From: BJHQ01 sp964654285
GTDB lineage: Bacteria; Planctomycetota; UBA11346
Direction of reading: 5' to 3'
DNA length: 64,000 nt
Assembly: GCA_964654285.1 (NCBI GenBank)
Contig: CAZZJC010000019.1
Span: forward strand, 19,734-83,733
This document shows, one piece after another, positions 56,401-64,000 of this stretch; position 1 is the stretch's first letter, and every line of letters begins with the position of its first letter. The notes under the pieces were generated by a model. It was given only the letters and a program-made list of their open reading frames with translations, had not been told where the DNA came from and searched no databases. Both the position numbers and the translations under genes were made by a program.

Positions 56401-56856
56401 CAAGTATTTGGCACCGTTGCGCTGTTTTCTGACGGTGCATCTCTATTTGTTTTCGATGAGCCGGAAAGTCATTTTAACCCTGAATGGCGACATCGCTTCA
56501 ATAAAATTCTCTCGTCGCTTCCGCACTCAGAACGGCACAGCTACATCATAACCACACACAGCCCTTTTATTGTTTCCGGGGTAAAAAGCGACAAGGTCAT
56601 TCGATTTAAGCGCAATGCGAACTCCATTGAATGCTTACCGGTGAGAGATTTTGAGACCTACGGAGCTCCGTTCGAATTGATTCTCCGGAAACTATTTGAT
56701 ATGGACACAACAATTGACAGGTTGGTAAAGGAAAAAATCAACGATGCGCTGATTTCGGGGAACATCAGCGAAGTAAACGCTAAGATATTGGAGGTGGCTG
56801 AATCGCCTGAGAAGATCAAGCTTTACCAGGCCCACATAGATCTTTCGAAGAAGTGA
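53398..56856 (+). CDS. hsdS: HsdS specificity subunit fused to a PtuA-like ATPase
   Basis: One open frame of 1152 residues. About 1-510 is a type I specificity subunit: two target-recognition domains (about 75-220 and 285-460), each followed by a conserved helical segment (PLAEQKRIVAKVEELMAV near 223-240 and QKDIVATVHRLMSLVDRY near 463-480). About 565-620 is a winged helix (GEAQVATGLDPTVLRNLF). About 645-1152 is an ABC/AAA_21-type ATPase with Walker A GLNGSGKSN (about 680), LSDGEHQF, Walker B FVFDEPESHF (about 1020) and ITTHSPF. GTG start overlapping hsdM. Normal HsdS ends near 400-500 residues, so the fusion is unusual. The recognition domains and ATPase are AT-rich. Confidence 0.9.
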   Translation: MKTTALMKLLANYLDIPGAIPRVREAIWKLAIQGKIAHQHSSDGSADSDLLIIQMERSKKHESGGIKQKNSMAIDHKEFPFDVPTSWKWIRLASICRPQAGFAFPSSAFTDLQRGLPIIRIRDISNDRTQAYYQGEYRPEFLVNTGDYLVGMDGNFNVAKWRGPKALLNQRVSRLQWFSDDISHSFFAQALQYQLWNLQGTKAYTTVDHLSTKQIENALIPFPPLAEQKRIVAKVEELMAVCDRLEAQQRERDTRHAALARAALARFAAAPTLDNLQYLFHPAYDIAPDELRKSILRMAVNGTLIPFAPQPGSRVSDHYDFINGYAFKSEWFRESGVRLCRNINVGHGSLNWHELACLDIDRASEYNRFSLGVGDIVLSLDRPIISTGLKVARIRPDDLPCLLLQRVAKPTPKHSDLSLDYFYLWLNSPCFMDAIDPGRSNGVPHISTREVLGLSLNMPPLDVQKDIVATVHRLMSLVDRYESQLATASNTATRLLDALVAELTGTVRSSAFTKPDRTPHRAPLHNALPESAGREPGPDANEPAFTREATSAIRTGVRHSHGEIKDDDLTRLLILLRKSRSLTSGEAQVATGLDPTVLRNLFKTLINQGLVYTEGQRRGMRYHIMNNGVSTENKLMNKIESPTGFSLRRFAMSSGYRSLDAFDLVLQPIENVKEPSPVVLVGLNGSGKSNLIEALVDSLCYVELFNVPWDIPQKYRSNRHRFEIEYDITINDVKFKVKIVKNKQAGLEMTTEDGDGKTREVERGESQLSYLPSHIAGYSSGLNETLSHPFYRTKALYSDEVYSAAKITEKRSIPYPSRTYFMDYEMNSAILITNDIFGDNEFKKMIANNTRVDGVCTFDITFRAKRPGSKGDILLTDELTNIVESFAKCAQIQNFSFSDEAVFSYDFRNHITRSLFLEHFKTADRLFSSLYKWSLLNALALDGEQRKIYLKDDITAGALDRAPTIRPKDRAFDISNLKLAVSGLKKEMDYSGLSDGEHQFVQVFGTVALFSDGASLFVFDEPESHFNPEWRHRFNKILSSLPHSERHSYIITTHSPFIVSGVKSDKVIRFKRNANSIECLPVRDFETYGAPFELILRKLFDMDTTIDRLVKEKINDALISGNISEVNAKILEVAESPEKIKLYQAHIDLSKK

Positions 56857-56860
56857 TAAT

Positions 56861-57961
56861 ATGCCAGTCCATATACTTCCTGCCGCACACAAGATTGACA
56901 AACTCGACGGCATTATCAGTGCAATGCTGACCAGGGCGTGCGATGGAGAGTCGATTAGAAAATCCTCTTTCCCCGAATGGTTCATTCCGACAATAGAAAA
57001 AGACAGCTGTAAACTACTGGAAAAAATCCTGTCGGTTATCGAAAAAATTCAAGACACCTCAGTGGAACAGGCCACTCGAAATCGCATTAAATCAGTAATC
57101 ACCGCCTTCTCCAATTTATCGATGGTGTGCAGGGATCCAACAACGGCAGAGCTGATCAAATCGGTTCGCTGGAACGAACCACCATGGGACGCACTTTCAG
57201 AGTTTTTTAAATGGCTTTATCCTGGGGCACTTGAATATTCCGTTTTTAAAGAGAATTCTAGACTACAAAAAAGTCCAACGCATCAGTGGTATGAAAAATA
57301 TGTAGCTCTAAATGGCAGGGTGTGTAGAATTTGTGGACTTCTTTCTCTGCCTAATCCACGTGGTCGAGTTAGAGCGGATATGGATCACTATCTAAGTCAA
57401 GAACATTACCCAATGGCGTCAGTGAATACGGGCAATTTAATACCGGCCTGTCATGAATGCAATCAGACCTATAAAGGCAGCAAGGACATTCTCTCTCAGC
57501 ATCCAGTTCCGCATCCGTACTACGATAACTTAGACTATTCACTTGCCATAACTTGCTTAAGAGAGCCAACTGGGGACGACTTGGGTGAATGGCAAGTTCA
57601 AATAATTTCGTCTTCGGACGAAGAGTTGAGAAAGGCCAGAAAGATTGATTGGGCCTATTCAATAGCGAAGCGATCTAAAAACGAAATTAGTACAAATTGG
57701 AGGCATTGGATAGAATTTATTTTATCCATGCGCAACGATACACGCGAGGGGATCATTAACTCCATTGAAAATGGCATAAGAGTATATTCTGGAGAAAACT
57801 GTGTAAAAAATACCCCGGGATGTCGTGTCATCAGATCATTCCTTCAGTTCGCTCATGGCGAATTAAGAAAGAGTTACCTCTCTGCATATGATCCCGTCGT
57901 TCAGGACGAGATCAGGAAAAATGCAGCCAGGCAACAATTCGAATCAGGTCACGCTGGATAA
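56861..57961 (+). CDS. HNH endonuclease (PtuB-like)
   Basis: A 366-residue protein with a zinc-containing HNH core at about residues 150-215: VCRICG, then MDHYL with the catalytic His, NLIPACHECN and YKGSKD. The start is 4 bases after the fused HsdS-ATPase, so the two are translated together. ATPase plus HNH is the arrangement of Septu (PtuA-PtuB) and of some retron effectors. The gene is AT-rich. Its 3' end overlaps the convergent mcrC by 18 bases. Confidence 0.82.
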   Translation: MPVHILPAAHKIDKLDGIISAMLTRACDGESIRKSSFPEWFIPTIEKDSCKLLEKILSVIEKIQDTSVEQATRNRIKSVITAFSNLSMVCRDPTTAELIKSVRWNEPPWDALSEFFKWLYPGALEYSVFKENSRLQKSPTHQWYEKYVALNGRVCRICGLLSLPNPRGRVRADMDHYLSQEHYPMASVNTGNLIPACHECNQTYKGSKDILSQHPVPHPYYDNLDYSLAITCLREPTGDDLGEWQVQIISSSDEELRKARKIDWAYSIAKRSKNEISTNWRHWIEFILSMRNDTREGIINSIENGIRVYSGENCVKNTPGCRVIRSFLQFAHGELRKSYLSAYDPVVQDEIRKNAARQQFESGHAG

Positions 57962-59398
57962 TCTCCCAAACATTTGCACCCGCAGGCACAGGGTCAGCTC
58001 CATTTGGCCAGCCGGAATCTTAGCCTTGATTTCGGCACGCTGCCGAGACTCGAGCTCTACAAACAATCCTTCCGACACCGGATAGATCAACATTGCCTCC
58101 ACCCGCCGCGCCTGCCCGACCGTCGCCGCATACGCCAACACCTGATGCACATCTGCCCGCATCGCCGCCTGCACCTCCTCGGCCAGGGCCGACCAGCGCG
58201 TGGCATCCAGGTCTGCCAAGTGCGATTTGTACTTGGCATCGACGATCTCGATGCTGTCTGCCCGGTGGATGACGAAGTCCGGCACCAGATGGCCCAGGGC
58301 GCGGTGGCTGGGATCGCTCCAGGCCAGCGGGATGGTGGTCTCACCCAGGCGGCCGACGCGGACGCGGCCGCCGGTGCGCGCTGCCTCGTCGCGCACCAGG
58401 CCCTCGACGTAGCGCTCCCACAGCACCTCCAACGGCAGGGTCCAGGCCAGGCCGTCGGAGGTGCGCCCGCCGCCCAGGCCGCGCTCATCGACGATCCAGC
58501 CCATGGCACGCAGGCCCTCGCGCAGAGCCACTGAGGCCAGGGGGCCGCCGCCCAGGTCGCGGTCCAGCTCGCCACGTTGGGGCCGGCGGGCGGGCACGTC
58601 GATCACGTGCTCCAATAGATGGACGACCTGGGCGATCAGCGACAGGGCGACGGGATCGGCACCGCCGGTGGCGCCGAGGTCGCCGCGTAGGCGTTCGAGC
58701 GTCCAGCGGATGGCTTGGCGCAGGCGGGAATCGGTGTCGAGTTCGCTGAAGCGGCAGGGCAGATTGTGCCAGCGGCCGGTGGGCAACTGCCGGGTCAGGT
58801 AGGTTGGCCACTGGATCTGGCCGCGGGGATGGCTGCGCACCTCGCAGCGCTCGCGGTAGCCGGGGCGCAGGTGGGCGAGCAAATCAGCCAGGCGGCGTAG
58901 CACCGGACCGGCCAGGACCCAGGGTGGCACCTCGCGCCCGCTGCCGGGCACCAGGGGCAGGTTCAAGAATTCAGGGCCGCTGCCCCAGCCGGTGACTGAC
59001 AGCACGCGGCCGACGCCCGGCCAGCCGAAGCGCGGGCTGATGACCACGCCGCCGGCTACCTGGCCGGTGACCGCCGAATGCAGCGGGATGGCCCCGGCAC
59101 GCAGGCCGGGCTGCAGTTCCATCCTCACACCATCGCGCCCGGCGACGATGCGCGGCTCCAGACCCAGTGCCTGCAGGCCCTGCCGATTGCGGCCCAGGAA
59201 TCCATCGAGGTGCGGCCCCCAGCCGGGATCGCGCCCGGCGGCGATGTAGGGCGTCGGATCGACGACGATGGGCGCGCCGCAGTCCACGCCGTGCAACAGG
59301 GTATGGGAATGGGGCGTCTCGCCCAGGTGCACGGCGGCACGCGGGGGACGCCCGCGCGCGGCGGCGGCACGACGATGCGGTGCGCGGGCCGCGGGCAT
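57944..59398 (-). CDS. mcrC: McrC-family nuclease subunit
   Basis: A 484-residue McrC-type protein. The C-terminal nuclease core has LVPDFVIHR with Asp, then IEIVDAKYK with the D-x-K pair, and DVHQVLAYA. The first 30 residues are Ala/Arg-rich and may not be translated; the annotated ATG lies 3 bases after the mcrB stop. McrC is cut-competent only with its McrB motor and typically acts on methylated DNA. The whole gene is GC-rich, unlike the HNH gene it overlaps. Confidence 0.88.
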   Translation of the reverse strand: MPAARAPHRRAAAARGRPPRAAVHLGETPHSHTLLHGVDCGAPIVVDPTPYIAAGRDPGWGPHLDGFLGRNRQGLQALGLEPRIVAGRDGVRMELQPGLRAGAIPLHSAVTGQVAGGVVISPRFGWPGVGRVLSVTGWGSGPEFLNLPLVPGSGREVPPWVLAGPVLRRLADLLAHLRPGYRERCEVRSHPRGQIQWPTYLTRQLPTGRWHNLPCRFSELDTDSRLRQAIRWTLERLRGDLGATGGADPVALSLIAQVVHLLEHVIDVPARRPQRGELDRDLGGGPLASVALREGLRAMGWIVDERGLGGGRTSDGLAWTLPLEVLWERYVEGLVRDEAARTGGRVRVGRLGETTIPLAWSDPSHRALGHLVPDFVIHRADSIEIVDAKYKSHLADLDATRWSALAEEVQAAMRADVHQVLAYAATVGQARRVEAMLIYPVSEGLFVELESRQRAEIKAKIPAGQMELTLCLRVQMFGRLSSVT

Positions 59399-59400
59399 GG

Positions 59401-60876
59401 TCAGGCGGCGGCGTCGGCGATGCGATTGCGCACGGCGTGCAGGGCGGCGGTGGCCGGGCCCAGGTAACCCTCGCGCAGGTAGTCATCGATCAGCGGCAGC
59501 AGTTCGTAGCGCAGGCGGGTGCGCAGCGCCGTTTCGTCGCCATCCCGCACCAGGAAGTAGGAATGACCCGGCAGCAGGGCCAGGGCATCGTCGGGTGCGA
59601 ACTCCAGGAAGACATCGCAGAGGGCGTCGAACAGGGCCAGGCCTGTGGGCGTGCTGTGCTCCTGCACCACGGCCCGGTCGGGCATCATGGTGATGAAGGC
59701 GAAGCGGCGGCGGATGGCCAGATCCATGCGCGCCACGCTGCGGTCGGCGGTGTTCATGGTCGCCAGCACCCGCAGGTTGGCCGGCAGGGTGAAGGTCTGC
59801 GCCCCGTCGATGGCGTGCGGCAGGCGCACCGAGCGCGGCGCCCCGGATTCGGCCTCGAAGAGGTAGATGGCCTCCCCCAGCACGCGGCCGAGGTCGGCGC
59901 GGTTGATCTCGTCCACCACCAGCAGGGCCGGACGATCGACTGCCTTGGCGGCGGCCTCCAGTAGGTGGCCTTTGCGGGCGGTGAAGCGCAGGTTGGCGTT
60001 GGTCACATCCGGCGACAGGCCGGCGACGAAGTCCTCGTAGGTCGTCGACGGGTGGAACTGGGTGATAAGGCCGTTGTCGGCGTAGCGCTCGCGCAGGATC
60101 TGCTCGGCCACCCGCGACTTGCCGGTGCCGGGCGGCCCTTCGAGGACGACGAAGCGGCGTTGGTCCAGCAGGATGGCGATCTCTTCCGCGCTGGGCGTGG
60201 ACAGCCACATGGCGTTGAGGCTGGCGATGAAGCCGCGGAACTCGTCCTGGGCGCTCTTCAGGACATCCCAGCCGCGTTCGTAGGCGTACAGGTCAAGGAA
60301 GGCCTGCACCACCAGCCGCGCCTGGGCCGGGTTGTCCTTCGGGACCACGGCCAAGCAGTAGAGCTCGTTGCTGTAGCGCTTGAACACCGGTTCCCAGGCC
60401 GGCAGCTGCTTGGTGATCAGGTCCGGCACCGGCACGCCGATGGTGGCAGGATCCTGGCGCGCCCAAGCGATGGAAATGCCCTTTGCCACCAGATAGCGGC
60501 GCAGGCTGGCGATGCGCCGGCGATGACCCGGCCGGGTGAGGATGCCTTCGTCGGGGCTGAGCCCACGGGTTCCGATCCCGAAGTCGATCAGGCAGCCTTC
60601 CTCACGCGGAAACCACACCAGGCTGGTGCCGCCGTAGGGCCCGCTGGGCGGGTTCTCCGGATTGATGAACCCGGCATAGGCGACGTGATCGGTCTCGCCG
60701 CCGCCCTTGCCGTAGGCATTGCGGATGAACGGCGGCCGATCGTTATCCAGGTGTGACGCCGAGCGCTTGTGGTAGCGCTCGCCGAAAATGCCGCGCATGG
60801 CGGCCAGCATAGCGGTATCGGAGGTGGCCGCGCCAGTGGCGATGGCATCGGCAAGGACCTGGAGGGCGTCGGGCAT
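59401..60876 (-). CDS. mcrB: McrB-family AAA+ motor
   Basis: A 491-residue AAA+ protein. Walker A LEGPPGTGKSR is near residue 249, the TYEDFVAG segment and Walker B LLVVDEINRAD follow, and the McrB signature MNTADRSVARMDLAIRRRF is near 375. The N-terminal 230 residues differ from the EcoK McrB DNA-binding domain and include LVWFPREEG and a SIAWARQD block, probably a different modified-DNA reader. The ATG at 60876 was chosen as the first compatible with this domain; the frame is open further upstream. It is paired with mcrC. Confidence 0.9.
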   Translation of the reverse strand: MPDALQVLADAIATGAATSDTAMLAAMRGIFGERYHKRSASHLDNDRPPFIRNAYGKGGGETDHVAYAGFINPENPPSGPYGGTSLVWFPREEGCLIDFGIGTRGLSPDEGILTRPGHRRRIASLRRYLVAKGISIAWARQDPATIGVPVPDLITKQLPAWEPVFKRYSNELYCLAVVPKDNPAQARLVVQAFLDLYAYERGWDVLKSAQDEFRGFIASLNAMWLSTPSAEEIAILLDQRRFVVLEGPPGTGKSRVAEQILRERYADNGLITQFHPSTTYEDFVAGLSPDVTNANLRFTARKGHLLEAAAKAVDRPALLVVDEINRADLGRVLGEAIYLFEAESGAPRSVRLPHAIDGAQTFTLPANLRVLATMNTADRSVARMDLAIRRRFAFITMMPDRAVVQEHSTPTGLALFDALCDVFLEFAPDDALALLPGHSYFLVRDGDETALRTRLRYELLPLIDDYLREGYLGPATAALHAVRNRIADAAA

Positions 60877-60971
60877 GCGACCAGGTTCTACCCCGGATCT
60901 GAGGATCCAGAGCCAATATGGGGTCGTAAGGAAAATCGATACGGATAGCTCTTGAATCTGCGGCTCACCAA

Positions 60972-62732
60972 TTACGACGCCTCCAACCACCCCACCTGCT
61001 CCCCCCACACCACCGGAATGTCCTGTTTGGTGATCTGATTCACCGAAATCGCCCACGGATGGCTGCCGTCGAGGATCTTGCCGATCACGTCGGGCGCGAG
61101 CAGGGTAAGCTGAAGCTGCCGCCGGATATAGGATTCGTGGCATTTTTCGCGTTCGGCCAGGGCAGTGACACTGGCGATCTCGCCGGCATCCAACTCGCGC
61201 TGCCAGACGAAGGCCCGCGCCAGTGCCTGGATCAGCTCGTCTCCACTCTCGTCTTCGGCGGTGGGCGGCGGGGTGTCGGTCGTCGGCTTGGCCGCAGCCG
61301 GGTCCACCGGGCGGATCAGACTGGTCCGACCGCACCGGCGCCGAGCCTGGACGGCAAGCGTGATCTCGGCGACGCCCTCTTCAGGGAAGGCAGCGCTGCC
61401 GTCGCCGATTTCGCGGGCGAGGTGCTCGAATCCACGGCATTTCAGGCGCATGACAACCCGGTCGAGGGCGACCACCACCTGGTCGATGAGCAGCATGGCA
61501 ATGCGATTGCGTTCGGGCGGAAACAGCTCGTTCCACACCGCGTCGATGCGCTGCATGCAGGAGAGGGCCTGCGGGTGACTGACCTCGCCTTTGGCCGGTT
61601 CGATCTGCGTGCCGATGCGGGCGAGCACCTCGGGTGAGGCCAGGACGTGGCGGAGGTGCTGCACGACCACGGTCTCAAGTTCGACCGCGTTCAGACTCGA
61701 CAGCGGGCAGGCGTCGGCGCCGTGCTTCTGCGACCCTTGGCAGCGGTAGTAGCGGTAGCGATGTCCCAGGCGGCCGGTGCCCTGGCTCTCGGACATCGTC
61801 CGGCCGCAGTGGTGGCAGCGAACCAGTCCGGCCAGTAGACCGACGCTCTTGGCCCGACTGCGATTCGCCCGCGAGATCGGGTGCTCGGCCAGGATGGCGT
61901 GAACCTCCTTCCACAGCGGAAGGGGCACGATGCCGTCGTGCTCGCCTTGGTAGATCGAGCCCTGGTAGCTGACCTGCCCCAGGTACACGCGATTGGTCAG
62001 CAATTTGTAGAGGAATCCGCGATCGAACGGCGTGCCCTGGTGCACCTTGCCGGACTTGGTCGTCCACGTCTTGCTGGTCTGGCTGTCGGCCTTGAGTTCG
62101 TTCACCACCGCCGTGCCGGAGCGGAGTTGGACGAACCGGGTGAAGATACGGCGGACCAGGGCGGCTTCCGCTGGGTTCACCACCAACTTCCGGGCCTGGT
62201 AGTCGACGTCGTAGCCCAGCGGCGGCCGGCCGCCGACCCATTTCCCTTTCTTGCGGCTGGCGGACATCTTGTCGCGGATGCGTTCGCCGATGACCTCGCG
62301 CTCGAACTGGGCGAACGATAGCAGGATGTTCAGGGTCAGCCGGCCCATCGAGGTCGTGGTGTTGAACTGCTGCGTCACCGACACGAACGACACCCCGGCG
62401 GCATCGAAGACCTCGACGATCTTGGCGAAGTCGAACAGGCTGCGTGATAGGCGGTCGACCTTGTAGACCACGACGCAGTCGAGCTTGCGTGCTTTCACGT
62501 CCTCCATCAGCCGCGTCAGGGCCGGTCGTTCCAGGGTGCCACCCGAGAACCCGCCGTCGTCGTAGGACGTGGGGAGCGCGACCCAGCCGTCATGCTTCTG
62601 GCTGGCGATGTAGGCCTGGGCGGATTCGCGCTGGGCGTCGAGCGAGTTGAACGCCTGGTCGAGACCCTCCTCGGTGCTCTTGCGGGTGTAGATGGCGCAG
62701 CGGACGGTGCGCGTGGGCGGTGTGGTTTTCAT
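60972..62732 (-). CDS. Large serine recombinase
   Basis: A 586-residue site-specific recombinase. The N-terminal catalytic domain has YTRKS with the nucleophile Ser 19 and LDAQRESA, then VVYKVDRLSRS. A recombinase domain (about 165-265) and a zinc ribbon (RCHHCG ... YYRCQG) follow, then a coiled-coil. AGGA seven bases upstream fixes the ATG. Such enzymes integrate or excise prophages and islands. It lies about 29 kb from the tmRNA that marks the left border. Confidence 0.92.
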   Translation of the reverse strand: MKTTPPTRTVRCAIYTRKSTEEGLDQAFNSLDAQRESAQAYIASQKHDGWVALPTSYDDGGFSGGTLERPALTRLMEDVKARKLDCVVVYKVDRLSRSLFDFAKIVEVFDAAGVSFVSVTQQFNTTTSMGRLTLNILLSFAQFEREVIGERIRDKMSASRKKGKWVGGRPPLGYDVDYQARKLVVNPAEAALVRRIFTRFVQLRSGTAVVNELKADSQTSKTWTTKSGKVHQGTPFDRGFLYKLLTNRVYLGQVSYQGSIYQGEHDGIVPLPLWKEVHAILAEHPISRANRSRAKSVGLLAGLVRCHHCGRTMSESQGTGRLGHRYRYYRCQGSQKHGADACPLSSLNAVELETVVVQHLRHVLASPEVLARIGTQIEPAKGEVSHPQALSCMQRIDAVWNELFPPERNRIAMLLIDQVVVALDRVVMRLKCRGFEHLAREIGDGSAAFPEEGVAEITLAVQARRRCGRTSLIRPVDPAAAKPTTDTPPPTAEDESGDELIQALARAFVWQRELDAGEIASVTALAEREKCHESYIRRQLQLTLLAPDVIGKILDGSHPWAISVNQITKQDIPVVWGEQVGWLEAS

Positions 62733-62736
62733 GGTG

Positions 62737-63189
62737 TCATCCTGCCTTGGTGGCCACGCGCTGCTGACGCAGGCCGAAGAATTTTGGCCCGTTCCAGCTC
62801 ACCCCGGTGATGGTGCGGGCGATCTGGGACAGGCTCTTCCAGGTCTTGCCGCCGTATTCGAAGCCGTCCCGCACGATGCGGACTTCATGCTTCACGCCGG
62901 CATGTTCCCGGATGAGCACGGTGCCGGCGGCAGGCAGATCCTTGGCCAGCCGGGCGGACGGATTCGGCTCGCGGCGGCGCGCATGGATGGCCTGCAGCCG
63001 GGCGATGGTCGCCTGTGGCAGCCCGCCATAAGCGAGTTCTTGGATGCGGTACGCCAGGCGTTTGCGCATCATGGCCGGGCCGTAGCCGGGTGGATCGGCG
63101 GCGAACAACGCGCGCCATTGGCGGCCAAGCCCATCGCGATCGAGATCGTTCAGGGCGGTGATGCGGGCGAGGATGGTGGGCTCAGGCAT
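62737..63189 (-). CDS. DUF2924 family protein
   Basis: A 150-residue basic protein with RKRLAYRIQELAYGGL and a GTVLIREHAGVKHEVRI ... YGGKTWKSLSQIARTITG block that is the DUF2924 signature. It lies 4 bases before the recombinase start. DUF2924 genes are regularly found directly upstream of large serine recombinases, so a DNA-binding or recombination-directionality role is plausible. ATG 63189 was chosen for family length. Confidence 0.85.
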   Translation of the reverse strand: MPEPTILARITALNDLDRDGLGRQWRALFAADPPGYGPAMMRKRLAYRIQELAYGGLPQATIARLQAIHARRREPNPSARLAKDLPAAGTVLIREHAGVKHEVRIVRDGFEYGGKTWKSLSQIARTITGVSWNGPKFFGLRQQRVATKAG

Positions 63190-63391
63190 GACGTTCTCCG
63201 CGGCGGGTTCTCTGCTGGGCACCAATCCCCGTCGTCTCTGGGATGCAAGTCTGAGAACGATCTATGTCTCGCCGGCGCCGCTCCTTGGCGAGCAGCCGCT
63301 GCATGCCAAGGCCGACGAGGGCGGCGACCTCGGTGAGCACGGTGTTCGCGCCGGCCTTCACCACCTCGGTCTGCTGCTCGCGCCGGTTCAT
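63182..63391 (-). CDS. Small hypothetical protein, 69 residues
   Basis: A 69-residue protein starting MNRREQQTEVVKAGANTVLTEV, helical and basic. It is accepted because its ATG overlaps the stop of the sigma-like gene (ATGA) and its stop overlaps the DUF2924 start by 8 bases. No family recognised. Confidence 0.55.
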   Translation of the reverse strand: MNRREQQTEVVKAGANTVLTEVAALVGLGMQRLLAKERRRRDIDRSQTCIPETTGIGAQQRTRRGERHA

Positions 63392-63906
63392 TGCGTCACC
63401 CAGGCGTGCAGGCCGGCAGCCTTGAGCGCTTTGCGGATCCGCTCGACGGTGCGGTCGAACTCGTAGCGCGAGATACCCAGGCGTTTGATCATGGCCGTGA
63501 CGACTTCGTCGTTTGCCAGACCGGCTGCCACCTGCTGATCCAGCGTGGGCATGCGGGCCAGGCATTCCTGCACGTCCAGGCGTAGATCGACCAGATGGGT
63601 CTCACCGGGGACGGCCTTTTCCTCGGTGGTGATGTCGTTCTTGGCGCAGTAGCGGTCCTGGAGCTTGAGCCGGCGCGCATGGCTGCGCTGGAACATGCTG
63701 ATCTGCCGGTCGATGAGGACATTCAGCGCGGTGTGCTCGCACCCGCCCTTGGCGGGGTCGTGCCGGTACTCGAGCACCGCCAGGACGACCTCCTGCTGCA
63801 CCTCGGCGAGTTGTTCCGGGGGAATGCCGCGCCGCAGGGCGCGCTGGTTGATGAGGGTGATTTTCCAGGCGGGAAGCAGATCGCCGTAGTCGTTGCCCTG
63901 GGGCAT
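63388..63906 (-). CDS. Sigma-factor-like helical protein
   Basis: A 172-residue protein with EVQQEVVLAVLEYRHDPAKGG and TALNVLIDRQISMFQRSHARR, which resemble the region-2 helices of sigma70-type factors. A later KRLGISRYEFDRTVERIRKAL resembles a region-4 helix-turn-helix. It heads the recombinase cassette. It might activate transcription of the element's own genes. Nothing recognisable follows to the window edge (94 bases). Confidence 0.55.
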   Translation of the reverse strand: MPQGNDYGDLLPAWKITLINQRALRRGIPPEQLAEVQQEVVLAVLEYRHDPAKGGCEHTALNVLIDRQISMFQRSHARRLKLQDRYCAKNDITTEEKAVPGETHLVDLRLDVQECLARMPTLDQQVAAGLANDEVVTAMIKRLGISRYEFDRTVERIRKALKAAGLHAWVTQ

Positions 63907-64000
63907 GGCTTGGCTCTTTCATGCGGTCGGGCCCCAGGACGTCCGGGCAATGGCATTCAGTTAGGCCCGTTATTCCTGAATCGTCCGTGTGGCATCAAGC

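Noticed and set aside
63907..64000. Right-hand copy of the tmRNA 3' end (attachment repeat)
   Set aside because: No match to the sequence at 32040-32067 was found between the island genes and the window edge. If it exists it lies outside the window.

Overview
The window comes from a GC-rich, flagellated, diderm bacterium. The diderm call rests on an Mla/MCE lipid-transport operon; motility rests on MotA/MotB and a FliL-like protein. No taxonomic marker gene is present apart from tmRNA. A member or relative of the Planctomycetota/PVC group is a guess from the gene mix, not something the sequence proves. Positions 1 to about 32070 look like ordinary chromosome. From there to the right edge is a defence-rich genomic island.

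Region 1 (14-13920) is a surface-glycan or acylated-sugar cluster. Ten tightly overlapping plus-strand genes encode a DegT sugar aminotransferase, a nucleotide-sugar epimerase, a CgeB-like glycosyltransferase, a methyltransferase, an acyl-carrier-like protein, a DUF2920-like hydrolase, a fatty-acyl-AMP ligase, a carbamoyltransferase and two radical SAM proteins. A second CgeB-like glycosyltransferase lies opposite. It shares an unusual N-terminal domain with the carrier protein, which ties the two ends of the cluster together.

Region 2 (14195-31309) holds housekeeping and envelope genes. These are NUDIX-MlaE-MlaF-MlaD, an enoyl reductase, a 740-residue EF-hand membrane protein, a GT4 glycosyltransferase, MotA-MotB, a FapA/DUF342 protein, a prepilin peptidase, a DUF3293-like protein, a YqhA-family membrane protein and a FliL-like secreted protein. 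Region 3 is a complete tmRNA gene (31701-32067), followed by a terminator. Its 3' end is where the island begins.

Region 4 (32070-64000) is the island. It opens with a zinc-ribbon ORF, a DDE transposase and an Rpn-like nuclease. Next comes a retron whose msr-msd RNA can be folded by eye: 16-bp a1/a2 repeats and a 23-bp perfect msd stem precede a reverse transcriptase with a long N-terminal extension. Upstream of it on the same strand is a seven-gene operon: HIRAN protein, SMC-like ATPase, HEAT-like histidine kinase, response regulator, 107-residue protein, HEAT-like protein and SWIM-finger protein. Five of its six gene junctions overlap or nearly abut. A WYL-domain regulator is transcribed divergently, and a palindrome sits on the likely operon promoter. 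I do not recognise this operon as a named defence system, and it is the best candidate here for an undescribed one.

A plus-strand restriction locus follows: NucS-like nuclease, HsdR, DUF1016 nuclease, HsdM, an HsdS fused to a PtuA-like ATPase, and an HNH nuclease. The last two together resemble Septu joined to a type I restriction system. A convergent McrB-McrC pair comes next. A large serine recombinase with three small companion genes (DUF2924, a 69-residue protein and a sigma-like protein) closes the window and probably belongs to the mobility machinery.
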